Assembly (NCBI GenBank): GCA_964346475.1
Contig: CAYFUM010000001.1
Coordinates: 1-64,000 of the forward strand
Source: DTU036 sp964346475
Lineage (GTDB): Bacteria; Bacillota; Clostridia; Peptostreptococcales; Acidaminobacteraceae
DNA: 64,000 nt
Reading direction: 5' to 3'
The position numbers and the translations under genes were made by a program. The notes under the pieces were generated by a model that was not told the origin of the DNA, made no database searches, and saw only the letters and a program-made list of their open reading frames with translations. This document shows, piece by piece, positions 26,601-35,854 of the stretch; the stretch's first letter is position 1; each line of letters opens with the position of its first letter.

Positions 26601-27274
26601 GCCTCAGCCAGCCCGTGCTTAGAAGGTTTCAGCAGAGGCGTTATATCGAACTTTCCGGAGAAATCAGCCAGGAGAGTAATATCAAGCTGGTGTCCAGTGA
26701 AGTTGATAGGATAATAAAGACCAACCCTCCTCCGGCAAATGTATCCCTGGTCTTTTCAGGTGAGAGGGAACAAGTGGAAAGTACAACCAAAGACCTAAGG
26801 ACCATGCTGATCCTGGCCTTTATAATTATTTATGGGATTATGGTGATTCAGTTCCAGTCCCTGCTATCGCCCTTTATAGTCATGTTCACCATCCCCCTGG
26901 CCTTTACTGGTGGCGCCCTGGCTCTACTGCTCTTTGGAAAACCCATGAGTATTATGGCCATGCTGGGCCTCTTGATCCTAAGCGGGGTTGTAGTAAACAA
27001 TGGAATAGTCTTTGTTGATACAGCCCAGCGTATGGTGGGAGACCTGGAGGATGTCCTGGTGGAAACAGGCCGTATTAGAGCTCGTCCGATATTTATGACA
27101 GCCCTTACAACAATCCTGGGGCTGGTGCCACTGGCTCTAGCTAGAGGGCTAGGAGCAGAGGCTCTTCAACCCATGGGTATTGTTATTATTGGGGGTCTTC
27201 TCTATGCTACTCTTATGACCCTCTATGTAATACCAGTTCTATATAAACTCTTCCATGGAAAAAGGAGTGCCTGA
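23669..27274 (+). CDS. RND-family efflux permease with helical extracellular insert
   Basis: This is a 1201-residue AcrB/SwrC-type exporter. It begins MIKYSIDKKYTTLVLIVIIF, then PLDLLPNLELPMLVVVAQDPG, and has two sets of six spans (around residues 540-700 and 1050-1200). TM4 carries GLALGVGMMVDNSIVVIEN, with one of the two AcrB Asp residues changed to Asn. TM10 has SGVVVNNGIVFVDTA, where AcrB has Lys. Residues about 195-430 are an Ala/Glu/Leu-rich helical insert in the first external domain, without counterpart in AcrB. No membrane-fusion partner gene is adjacent. The substrate is unknown. Confidence 0.88.
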   Translation: MIKYSIDKKYTTLVLIVIIFVLGYVSYTNLPLDLLPNLELPMLVVVAQDPGQTPEAMETKVTRPLEKVLSSSEGLDEIQSVSSSGRSMLLLRFVQGHNMDSAMIDVSGKIDLLGELWQYSAKPMVLRLNPSMLPVMVMAIHDDSRSPAELTSLYEDSIQAKLEGTEGVANVEASGLFKEEIQVLLSEKKIHSKNQEILNKIETELERAQSEIDDAKEKISQGKEQLSSISVPSMGTSLPDDLLSSSLGLAGELAEVSLNKSTTSLYLASLEQVYFLLTTPGEDLDELQEMILAYLDDWPFSLDEENLEEARLWTEERIEATQASLDQLEREEALLTERLEEVGKSLERMSAAQAQMFSQAGNMLLEAQAASSELIKMEVLLESQSMMLESKKEEALAQANLAKLLNVDSLSKLLMAENISMPLGYLKNEEGMVPLSLDSPLSLEELEGLLLVDTGEDAIGEIYLRDVAQVEKKDNSQDYYAKVNGRSGLLINIQKQSQGNTSEVSKSLHASIKELESTYPGLRLNPLMDQGEYIRWVIKAVLQNILLGGVFAMAVLYVFLRDLKFTLLIALSIPVSIVASLILMYFSGISLNLVSLAGLALGVGMMVDNSIVVIENTHRLSQLGYSPGEAALEGAREMGPAITASTMTTAFVFLPILFTRGMARELFTDMALTIGYSLFASLVVALTLIPMASSLGHYRKKESRTSGDFYDRSLVLALRHPLLVLIFSLALLAGSFYVLLGKGSIFIPPMDTPQLSLTLSPKDKAQPVEEVYQAADELFLRLEDLEDIELIGGLDSQSFMGRSSGINFYLLRRDDSKISSAEMERIIEERLAGLDVKLSIQSQAMQMDALGGGGLSLRLLSQEVEDARAYGEFLVEKLEELPSLKKVYLDEDEREEELVLVVDKKKAMARGITPAEVYLQLESHLALPRSLMEVEGLPLKVEEEGAGRLDEGELMELTIKSSQGEEVKLSTIARLEKSLSQPVLRRFQQRRYIELSGEISQESNIKLVSSEVDRIIKTNPPPANVSLVFSGEREQVESTTKDLRTMLILAFIIIYGIMVIQFQSLLSPFIVMFTIPLAFTGGALALLLFGKPMSIMAMLGLLILSGVVVNNGIVFVDTAQRMVGDLEDVLVETGRIRARPIFMTALTTILGLVPLALARGLGAEALQPMGIVIIGGLLYATLMTLYVIPVLYKLFHGKRSA

Positions 27275-27427
27275 TATATCCTGTGGTGGAAGCTGCCTCT
27301 AACTAGAAAACCAGTTAAAATTCACGGTTTAACCCTAGGAAGTGGCCTGGTTAAGTTTTGAAGTAATGGATGAAAGTGTAAAAAACAAGCTGTCTTGCCG
27401 CTAGGAGAAAAATAGAATATTAGAGAT

Positions 27428-27451
27428 GGGAGGCTAAAGCCTCCCGTTTTT
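27428..27451 (+). terminator. Intrinsic terminator downstream of the RND gene
   Basis: GGGAGGC, loop TAAA, GCCTCCC, GTTTTTT: a 7-bp GC-rich stem with U-tract, about 150 nt after the RND stop. The 27275-27427 stretch shows no ORF. It may be a long 3' UTR or a small RNA ending here. Confidence 0.8.
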
Positions 27452-27895
27452 TGTGTACTTCTTTAACTCAAAAACTCTATTAATGATATATAAAGATTTT
27501 AATAGAAAAGCTCCTGAAAAAGTGGGGTTTAGGACAAAAAATGACAGATTGTGATTTAAACTTGCGTGAAGTGAACTTTAATTTCAAGTAATAATTATGT
27601 TTTTAGTGGCAGTAGCTAATTTTTGGTTTAAGGAAAAGATTATGGGAAAATATCTAGCCACAGGGCTTAACAAGCCAGGAGAAGGACAAAAAATGTCCTT
27701 TAGCAAATACTTTTCAGTATTTACATAACTTTATTGCCTGGTCTGGAAGAATTTATTTCCACTAGGCCAACCCTCGACTTAGTTCTTTTCAGAACAAAAA
27801 GGTATTAGAGGATGGATTATGAGCTCTTTTCAAGCTCAAGATAAGCTTCCTCTAAGTGCAAAAAAAGACGCTCAAAAGTAATGAGGGAGGAAAAA
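27452..27895. other. AT-rich intergenic leader region of the adhesin gene
   Basis: No coding frame or known RNA is supported here. Visible elements are a GGACA-AAAAA-TGTCC hairpin near 27687-27701, a GTTCT-TTTC-AGAAC hairpin near 27784-27797, and a weak promoter candidate (TTAGTT, 18 nt, TATTAG) about 90 nt before the ATG. The base composition is clearly more AT-rich than flanking genes. The last bases carry the GGGAGG ribosome site of the adhesin. Confidence 0.5.
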
Positions 27896-30800
27896 ATGAA
27901 AGGTATTTTTAAGAAGCTCCTAGTATATCTTCTCATATACACATTGACTATTAATAGTAGTGTGGTGGCTTTTGCTGAAGTGTTTCAAGGCCAAGAGGGA
28001 GAGGATGTTCTAGCAGAGGAGCCTGAGCTCATGGATTTTGAAGATGACATTCTCCCTGAAGAGGAGGAAGTCAATAGGATTGATGAGGATAATAGGGCTG
28101 ATACTGAAGAGATAAGTGAAGAAGAAACCCAAGAAGAAGAAATAGATATAGATGAGGAAATTGAGAAAAAAACTCTGGAGATAGATGAGGATACCAAGAA
28201 GGAAGGACTTGAAGAAGAAACTCAGAAGGAAGAAGATGAGGAAGAAAGCCAGGAGATATACGAGAAAGTTCAGGAAATAGAAGAAGATGAAAAGGACAAA
28301 ATAGAGAAGGAAGAGCTAGAAGAGGAGGAGCTTCAGGGCCCCACAAGCCTTTATGGAGAAATAAATGGCATTGGTGTTTTAATAAGTGCACAGGAAGGTG
28401 TGCTTGCCCCGGGTACAAGGCTCAGTCTAGCTTCTCTAAATAGCTCTAGTTTTATTAGTGCCATCAAGGCCCAAAGGGATGAGGTTCTAGATAGTTTAGT
28501 GGTTCTTGATATTAATCTACTAGACCAGGAAGACAGGAAAATCCAGCCCCAGGGACTTGTAGAGGTCAGCTTCCAGGGTCTTAGCCTGGAGGGTCAGGTG
28601 GAGGTCTACTATCTAGGACCCTCCAACCAGGCCATGATGAGGACTTTTGGGACTTTTCCAGCCCAGGCTCTTGAGGCCCAAATAGATTCAAGTAGTGCTA
28701 GTTTTCTGACAGACCATTTTTCCATATATGGGATTGGTGAAATAGCAACTGCAACCTATGAATTTTATAATGATGGTAGCATGGTGGATAGCCAGGTAGT
28801 AAAGAATGGAGAATATCTTCTAGAGCCCAGTGTCCCAGAGGCGGTGGCTGGAAAGAAGTTTCTAGGCTGGTTCTTAGAAGGAGAATCCTCAGCTTTAGAT
28901 TTTTCTTCACCCGTAGGCGTCTTATCTAGCAGTATAAAAAGGGTGGAGGCCAGGTTTTCTGATGTCTACTATGTCTACTTTGTTCATGATGACANNNNNN
29001 NNNNNNNNNNNNNNNNNNNNNNNNNNNNNNNNNNNNNNNNNNNNNNNNNNNNNNNNNNNNNNNNNNNNNNNNNNNNNNNNNNNNNNNNNNNNNNTACACT
29101 GGTAGTTGGCGCAACGACCTTCAGAAATACACCCTCCACTATATGATAGAGAACCTATCAGGGACTAATGGAAAGAAATATGGCAACAAGTGGTATAGCC
29201 AGGACGCCCTCTATGACCAGGATGCCAACGCTACTGGTAATTGGAGCGCCAAGGAAATTAAGGGTGTTACCAATGTGGGGACCCAGCTAGAAAGTGGAAA
29301 CCATGTCTACTTCTACTATGATAGAAATTCCTACACCTTGGACTTTTACAATCCGACTAAGCTTACAGGTAGGAGCTACACTGCCAAATATGGTAGCTCA
29401 ATAAGTGACAAGGACTTTGAACCTACTAGGCCATCTAATGTGCCCAATAACTTTGTTTTTGGTGGTTGGTTCGAGAATCCTTCTGGCCAGGGAAATCAGT
29501 TTGATTTTACTGGCAAGACCCTGCCGGAATATAATTTGGCCCTCTATGCCAAGTGGATACCACCTAGTCACGATGTTATTTACTATCTAAAACAAAATAG
29601 CACCCAGGACTTTGCTACCCTTAGTGGTATTCCCCATGGGGAAACCATAGATGAAGGCGACCTAGTTGGTAAGGTAGTCCCCCAAGGTTTGACAGAAGCA
29701 AACTTCCTTGGCTGGTACTGGGAGGTAGATGGAAGCTTTGTCCTCTTTGATTTTGATTTAACTATAGAAAAAGATGGAATAGCGCTCTATCCTGTCTGGG
29801 ACAACCAGGGCTACAGGCTCACCTACCATGCGGGGATAGGATCTGGAACTCCCCCCATTGATAGCAAGGCCTATGCAGCAGGTACCAAGGCTATGGTTCT
29901 AGAAGGACAAGACCTGATTGCCCCAGCAAATAAAGTCTTTATTGGCTGGAAGAAGAGTGGAAGTGGAGAGATCTTCTATCCTAGAGATAGGCTTGTTATA
30001 ACAGAAAACGTAACTCTAGTGGCCCAGTGGGGCGATATAGAGGATACCACCACTATCAACTACCATGGCAATGGTGGTAAAACCCTGGATGACGAGGAGA
30101 CTCTAAGTTACAGTTTTAAAGTCAATCGTCAACATGAGATTAAAGAAAACAGCTTTATTAGAAGTGGCTACCACTTTGTTCAGTGGAATACCAAGGCCGA
30201 TGGCAGTGGAGATAGCTTCCAGGCAGGGGATGAGATTATAGTCGACAATATAAACTCCCCCAATGATCTCTATGCTATTTGGCAGAAAAACATTTCTATT
30301 AAAGTAACAGCAAAAAGTGACAGCAAGACCTATGACGGAACAGCCCTAGTAAGGGATGAATACGATTTAGAGGGAAGCCTAGCTGGGGGAGATAGCTTGC
30401 TAGTCCTTATAAGCGGCAGCATAACCAATGTGGGCACAGTTGCAAATGAGCTTATTTCAGTCAAGGTTATGAGGGGTGGAGAGGAGGTAACAAATCTCTA
30501 TTCCATAACCAAAGTTAATGGCAGCCTAAGTATTACTAAAAGAGACCTGGTAATAAAGGCAGGCAGTGCTGAAAAGAGCTACGATGGAACAGCCCTGGTA
30601 GAAGATAGCTTCACACAAACAGGTCTTCTATCAGCCCACAGCTTGGAGGGTGTTAGTGTCAGTGGATCTCAAACAGAGGTGGGATCTAGTCCAAATACCT
30701 CCAGTGGAGGCGTCGTAAAATCAGGAACTGAAGATGTATCTTCCAACTACAGGATTATCCACGAGGCAGGTGTCCTCAGGGTTGTAAAGGCTGAGCTAAG

Positions 30801-32695
30801 CCTAGTCAAGTCAGCAGTATTCGTAGATGTAAATGGAGATGGTTTGACAAATCCTGGAGACAAGCTGGCCTACACTATAGTAGTTACTAATACTGGAGAG
30901 GTTGAAATAAAAGATATCCTAGTTTCTGACCCTCTTCTTGGACTAAGTAATACTATTGCCAGCCTGGCAGTGGGTGAAAGCCAAAGCTTTACAGGAGAAT
31001 ATGTCCTTGACCAGGAAGACATCGACAGAGGTTATGTCAAAAACCATGCCAGTGCAAGTGGCAAGGACCCCTACGGCAAGGATGTAGAGGATGAGGACGA
31101 GATTGAAACTCCCCTTGAGAAGAGCCCCGGCCTTGAAATNNNNNNNNNNNNNNNNNNNNNNNNNNNNNNNNNNNNNNNNNNNNNNNNNNNNNNNNNNNNN
31201 NNNNNNNNNNNNNNNNNNNNNNNNNNNNNNNNNNNNNNNTAACCTAGAGGATGAGGACGAGATTGAGACTCCCCTTGAGAAGAGCCCCGGCCTTAGCATA
31301 GAAAAATCAGGAGACTATGTCGACGTAAATGGCGATGGTATAGTAAGTCTTGGAGATAGGATTGACTACGAAATCCTGGTTGAGAATACTGGCAATGTTA
31401 CTCTACATGCTCTAGAAGTAGTTGATGATCTAGTGGGGCTAAGAGAGCTGGTAGACAAACTGGATGTTGGTGGCAAGCTAGGCTTCAAGAAGAGCTATGA
31501 GCTAAGTCAAGAAGACATCGACAGGGGCTATGTGACCAACCACGCCCTGGCCCAGGTTGAGGAAATAGAAGATCCTCTTGAGGATGAGAAGACCACTGAA
31601 CTTGAGAGAAATCCAGGCCTTGAGATCAAAAAGAGTGCTGATATTGGTGAAGCTTCCAAGAAGGGAGACAAGATTAGCTATATCATCAGGGTTAAGAATA
31701 CTGGAAATGTCACTCTAAGTAAGGTTAGGGTTCTTGATGAGCTGGTTGAACTAGATGAACTTATCGATAGGCTTCTCCCTGGAGAAGAGCTGGTCTTTAA
31801 CCTAGACTACATCTTAAAGCAAGAAGACCTAGACAAGGGTCTTGTAGTCAATAGGGCCAGGGTAGAGGGAGAGGATCCAGACGGCGAGAAAATCGAGGAG
31901 GAGGATGAGATAGAAACTTCCCTTACTAGAAAACCAGCCATGGAAGTTGAAAAGATAGGAAGCTATGTCGATGCCAATGGTGATGGCTTGGTAAATGTCG
32001 GTGATAGGATTGACTACGCCATAGTCGTAAGGAACACTGGCAATGTGACCCTAAGGGATATCCTGATAAAGGACCCCATGCTTGAACTGGATATAGTATT
32101 TGCTGAGCTGGCAGTAGGAGACTACTGGAGATACCTTGATAGCTACGAATTTACCCAGGAAGATCTAGACAGCGGTAGAGTTATCAATAGGGTAAGCGTC
32201 CAGCCCAGTGATATGGATGAGCCAGAGGAGGTAGAGGAAGTCACAGAGCTTGAAAGAAATCCTCTTCTAGAGCTTGAAAAAACAGGCAGCTATCTAGATG
32301 CCAATGGCGATGGCCTAGTAAACCTAGGAGACGAGATCCACTACACCATTACACTGGTCAACAAGGGCAATGTTACCCTGAAGAATATACTAGTGGAGGA
32401 TCCACTGCTAGGAATGAAGGAAGTAATTTCCCAGCTGGCTGTTGGCGAGAAGCTAGTCCTTAAGGGAAGCTATAAGCTATCTGGAAGTGACTTAGAGGAG
32501 GGTAGGGTGCTCAACAGGGTTAAAGCTATATCCGATGAGATGGATAAGCCAGTTGAGGCCCAGCACCTGGAGGAGTTTAAGGCAGACAAGCCAAGACTTC
32601 CCTCCACAGGAGCAGCCCCTCTAAACCAGGCCCTCTTTGGTGGAATTGGACTTCTAGCAGGAGGTTTCCTACTTCTAAGAAAAAGAAGAAGATAG
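27896..32695 (+). CDS. LPXTG-anchored repeat-rich surface adhesin (two assembly gaps)
   Basis: I read this as one gene. The frame changes at each 100-N run only because the gap lengths are arbitrary, and the frames reopen directly after the gaps. The start is ATG 27896 (MKGIFKKLLVYLLIYTLTIN) with GGGAGG upstream, and the signal peptide ends near VVAFA. Next come a Glu/Asp-rich stretch (residues about 40-155), InlB/Listeria-Bacteroides-type B repeats (FLGWFLEG, FGGWFENPSGQG, FLGWYWEVDG, FIGWKKSG), and two MBG-like domains (DSKTYDGTALV, EKSYDGTALV). At least five DUF11/DUF7507-type repeats follow, then a sortase signal LPSTGAAP, a hydrophobic span and RKRRR. About 1,530 residues are visible. 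It should be attached to peptidoglycan by sortase; the ligand is unknown. Confidence 0.85.
28995..29094. other. Assembly gap (100 N) inside the adhesin gene
   Basis: Exactly 100 N, a placeholder length. The flanks differ and both read open in the adhesin: VYFVHDD before it and YTGSWRNDLQKYTLHYM after it. Real missing length is unknown. Confidence 0.95.
30790..32590 (+). repeat. Tandem DUF11/DUF7507-type protein repeats in the adhesin
   Basis: Units of roughly 100-115 residues recur, each opening with a form of EKSGSYVDANGDGLVNLGD, then a NTGNVTL block, a DPLLGL block and an SQEDIDRGYVTNHA block. Five copies are visible and at least one more probably lies in the gap at 31140-31239. The second complete copy after the gap has lost the VDANGDG segment. 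Near-identity between copies explains the failed assembly. Confidence 0.8.
31140..31239. other. Assembly gap (100 N) in the adhesin repeat array
   Basis: A 48-nt block occurs on both sides (31087-31134 and 31247-31294) with one mismatch, and encodes the EDEDEIETPLEKSPGL linker. The gap therefore lies at a repeat boundary, and the number of repeats is unresolved. Confidence 0.95.
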
Positions 32696-32727
32696 AAGAA
32701 CTAGGAAGTTGAGTATTATAGGGCTTT

Positions 32728-32766
32728 GGCCACCAACCTCTACTTAGCGGCTGGTGGCCTCTTTTT
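32728..32766 (+). terminator. Terminator after the adhesin gene
   Basis: GGCCACCA, a 16-nt loop, TGGTGGCC, then TCTTTTTG: a perfect 8-bp stem with U-tract, 33 nt past the stop. Confidence 0.75.
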
Positions 32767-32837
32767 GTCCAAATACCAGGACTTTTTCAGGGTAACCAAG
32801 AAGTGAATACTTTTTTATTTTTTTCTCTGCTTCATCA

Positions 32838-32846
32838 TGCTACAAT
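32838..32846 (+). promoter_or_regulatory. Extended -10 promoter of yebC
   Basis: TGCTACAAT, 21 nt before the ATG. It is identical to the element before the isochorismatase-family gene. The -35 region is T-rich without a clear hexamer. Confidence 0.45.
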
Positions 32847-32867
32847 AGCAAGGAAAGGCAGGTATTT

Positions 32868-33587
32868 ATGGGACGTATTGGAAATATAGTAAATAGAAAA
32901 GCCAAACAGGACTCTAAAAGGGCTGGCCTCTTTACCAAGCTAGGTCGCTATATAATGGTGGCAGCCAAGGAGGGGGGCCCTGACCCTGAATATAATGCTG
33001 CTCTAATGAGTGCCATAGAAAAGGCCAAGGCTGCCAACATGCCCAATGACAACATTGAAAGGGCTATAAAAAAGGGAGCTGGGGAACTAGAGGGAGCTCA
33101 GTTTACCGAGATCCACTACGAGGGCTACGGTCCCGCAGGAGTGGCCGTCCTAGTGGAGTGCCTTACCGACAACATAAATAGGACTGCAGGTGATGTTAGA
33201 AGCTACTTTGTAAAAGCCGGGGGAAATCTTGGTTCCCACGGCAGCGTCAGCTATCTATTTGATCATCTAGGAGTTCTAGTTATTGAAAGGGATAGCTCCA
33301 TGGATGAGGATGAACTTATGATGCAGGCTCTAGACGCAGGGGCTGAGGACTTTACTGCTGAGGAGGATCACTTTGAGATTTACACAAGCATTGGAGAATT
33401 TGGAGAGGTCAGAGATGGACTTAAAGCTCTGGGCTATGAATTTGCTATTGCCGAGCTTAGGTATCTGCCCCAAACCCAGGTCAGCCTAGAGGATGAGAAG
33501 GATATAAAGGACATGCAAAGACTCCTGGACAAGCTAGAGGATAATGATGATGTCCAAAGTGTCTTTACCAACTGGGATAGGGCCTAG
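32868..33587 (+). CDS. yebC: YebC/PmpR family protein
   Basis: This 239-residue protein is of the widely conserved YebC family (transcriptional regulator, also linked to relief of ribosome stalling at proline stretches). The family hallmarks are visible: an N-terminal [61 protein letters not shown] and [19 protein letters not shown]. The first residues, [11 protein letters not shown], differ from the usual MAGHSKWANIK. The length is normal. The gene is followed 2 nt later by the DHFR-PepF fusion. Confidence 0.93.
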   Translation: MGRIGNIVNRKAKQDSKRAGLFTKLGRYIMVAAKEGGPDPEYNAALMSAIEKAKAANMPNDNIERAIKKGAGELEGAQFTEIHYEGYGPAGVAVLVECLTDNINRTAGDVRSYFVKAGGNLGSHGSVSYLFDHLGVLVIERDSSMDEDELMMQALDAGAEDFTAEEDHFEIYTSIGEFGEVRDGLKALGYEFAIAELRYLPQTQVSLEDEKDIKDMQRLLDKLEDNDDVQSVFTNWDRA

Positions 33588-33589
33588 CT

Positions 33590-35854
33590 ATGAAGTGGAT
33601 ATTTGCAGTGGATAAAAACTGGCATATAGGCCTTAATGATTGCCTCCTGGTTAGAATACCAGAGGACCTGGAGAGGTTTAAAGAAATAACCATGGGTCAG
33701 ATAATGCTCATGGGGAGAAAGACCTATGAGTCTCTAAGGGGGGGAGAGCCCCTGCCAGGAAGGACTCACATAGTACTTAGTAGAAGTGGTAACTTTTCTC
33801 ATCCCGGGGTCTACCTTGTCAGAAGCAAGGAGGAGGCTCTGGAAACTCTAGCCAGGCTCCAGGCCCAGGAAAAAAGAGAGGTATTTTTAATTGGGGGAGG
33901 CGAGGTGGCCAGGCTTTTTCTAGACGAAACCAGTGAAGCCTATATAACCCACGTAGAGGAGAGCTTTATTGCCGACACCTCTTTGCCTGACCTAACCAAG
34001 GAAGGCTTCTATATGGCCTCCAGGAGCCCCCTATACCAGGGAGAATATGATTACTATTTTGCTAACTATAAGAGAAAGGAAGGGTCTGTGAATAAAACTT
34101 GGGATTTAGAAAAGATATACAGGAGTGATGAGGACTTTCTTAAAGACTTTGAAGAGGCCTTGGAAGAGGCCAAGAAGATTAAAGACTATGAGGGAAGGCT
34201 GGTGGAGGACTCAAATACCCTGCTTGAAGCCCTAAAGCTAAGGGAGCACATTTCAAGGAGGATAGAAAAGGCTGCTGTCTATGTCCACCTTAAACACGAC
34301 AGCGACACCAGGGAGAGCCTCTATCAAAACTACCAGGCCAAGATCTATAGTGGCTTTGCTGAGCTCAGTGCTATGAGTGCCTTTTTTGACACCGAGCTTC
34401 TGGCAGCAGACTGGGCTAGGATAGAGGGATTTATTGAAGAAAACCAGGAGCTCAGGCACTACCAGCAGCTTCTAAAGAACATCTTTAGAGGTAAGGAGCA
34501 CATTCTCTCTCAAAAGGAAGAGGAATTGCTGGCTAGTTTCTCAGAGGTCCTAGCCGCCCCCTCCAACATTTTCTCCTATCTAAACAATGCAGATCTAAGC
34601 TTTCCCCTTATAAAAAATGACCAGGGTGAAGAGGTTGAACTCACCCAGGGTAACTATATCCTCTTTATGGAGAGCGATGATAGAGAGGTAAGAAAAAATG
34701 CCTATGAAGGCCTTTATAGTGTCTACAAGGCCCATAAAAACACCCTGGCTGCTACCCTCTATAGCCACATCAAGGCCAGGACCATAGAGGCTAAACTAAG
34801 AGGTTTTCCCTCGGCCAGGGCAGCCAAGCTCCATGGGAGCAGCATACCCGAAGCAGTCTATGACTCCCTGATCAGCTCAGTCCACGAGGCCCTGCCAGCT
34901 ATGGCTAAGTATCTGGACCTAAGAAAGAAATACTTAGATGTGGACCAGCTCCACTTCTATGACATCTACGCCCCCCTGGTGAAGGAGCTTGACTATAAGG
35001 TCAGCTATGAGGAGGCAGGGGAGCTGATTAAAAAGGCCCTTATCCCCCTGGGAGAAGACTATGTTAAGACCGTGGATGAGGCCCTTAAAGAGCGCTGGAT
35101 CGATGTAGAGGAGAGGCCGGGCAAGAGAAGTGGCGCCTATTCCAGTGGGGGCTATGACACCCTGCCCTACATTCTTTTAAACTGGCAGGACAATGTATCC
35201 AATCTCTTTACCCTGGTCCATGAGCTAGGCCACTCCCTGCACACCTACACCACCACCAAGGCCCAGAGCTATACCTATGGCAACTATGGGATCTTCCTGG
35301 CTGAGATAGCCTCAACCTTCAACGAGGCCCTCTTAAATGACTACCTTTTAAAGACTGAAGAGGATCCTAGAAGAAGGCTCTACCTTATCAACCACTATCT
35401 AGAGACCTTTAAGGGGACCCTCTTTAGGCAGACCATGTTTGCCGAGTTTGAAAGGGACATCTATGCCAGGGTTGAGGAGGGCCAGGGACTTTCCAGTGAG
35501 GATTTAAATAAGCTCTATGGGGAGCTTAACGACAAGTACTTCTGTGGTAGGGTGGTCATAGATGAGAACATCTCCCAGGAGTGGTCTAGGATACCTCATT
35601 TTTATTATGATTTTTATGTATATCAGTATGCAACAGGCCTCAGTGCTGCCAGCAGCTTCGCCAAGAGGGTTTTAGAGGGTAAAGAGGGCGCTCTGGAGGG
35701 CTATAAGGGCTTTTTAGCCGCAGGCTCCAGCGACTATCCCGTGGAGGTCTTAAAGAAGGCGGGTCTAGATATGACCTCCCCTGAGCCTGTTAAGGAAGCC
35801 CTGGAGATCTTCAGCCAACTGGTGGATGAATTTGAGAGATTACTGGAGAATTAA
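33590..35854 (+). CDS. Dihydrofolate reductase-oligoendopeptidase F fusion
   Basis: One uninterrupted 754-codon frame joins two enzymes. Residues 1-162 are a DHFR: MKWIFAVDKNWHIGLND, the catalytic Asp26 in IPEDLERFKEIT, LMGRKTYESL and IGGGEVARLF. The usual Trp before that helix is Val21. Residues 167-754 are a complete M3B oligoendopeptidase F (588 residues, normal length) with zinc motif HELGH at 544-548 and a third-ligand Glu in FLAEIASTFNE. Codon 167 is GTG (34088) preceded by AAAGGAAGGG, so PepF may also be made separately. DHFR supplies tetrahydrofolate; PepF cleaves short peptides in the cytoplasm. The gene overlaps the next by 1 nt. Confidence 0.88.
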   Translation: MKWIFAVDKNWHIGLNDCLLVRIPEDLERFKEITMGQIMLMGRKTYESLRGGEPLPGRTHIVLSRSGNFSHPGVYLVRSKEEALETLARLQAQEKREVFLIGGGEVARLFLDETSEAYITHVEESFIADTSLPDLTKEGFYMASRSPLYQGEYDYYFANYKRKEGSVNKTWDLEKIYRSDEDFLKDFEEALEEAKKIKDYEGRLVEDSNTLLEALKLREHISRRIEKAAVYVHLKHDSDTRESLYQNYQAKIYSGFAELSAMSAFFDTELLAADWARIEGFIEENQELRHYQQLLKNIFRGKEHILSQKEEELLASFSEVLAAPSNIFSYLNNADLSFPLIKNDQGEEVELTQGNYILFMESDDREVRKNAYEGLYSVYKAHKNTLAATLYSHIKARTIEAKLRGFPSARAAKLHGSSIPEAVYDSLISSVHEALPAMAKYLDLRKKYLDVDQLHFYDIYAPLVKELDYKVSYEEAGELIKKALIPLGEDYVKTVDEALKERWIDVEERPGKRSGAYSSGGYDTLPYILLNWQDNVSNLFTLVHELGHSLHTYTTTKAQSYTYGNYGIFLAEIASTFNEALLNDYLLKTEEDPRRRLYLINHYLETFKGTLFRQTMFAEFERDIYARVEEGQGLSSEDLNKLYGELNDKYFCGRVVIDENISQEWSRIPHFYYDFYVYQYATGLSAASSFAKRVLEGKEGALEGYKGFLAAGSSDYPVEVLKKAGLDMTSPEPVKEALEIFSQLVDEFERLLEN

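Noticed and set aside
27310..27450. T-box or other known leader RNA before the adhesin
   Set aside because: No T-box sequence (AGGGTGGNACCGCG) or other familiar aptamer core is present.
27640..27705. Possible cyclic-di-GMP (GEMM) riboswitch from the string CCACAGGGC
   Set aside because: Only a short fragment resembles the consensus. The tetraloop receptor and second helix are absent. A covariance search would settle it.
27985..28197. Ser-rich minus-strand frame opposite the adhesin acidic region
   Set aside because: It is the mirror of Glu/Asp codon runs (GAA/GAG read as TTC/CTC), has no ribosome site, and lies wholly inside a convincing gene.
29143..31242. Separate internal gene starting at the ATG at 29143
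   Set aside because: The frame is already open from 29095 directly after the gap, and the domains continue the adhesin. The ATG is only the first Met after the gap.
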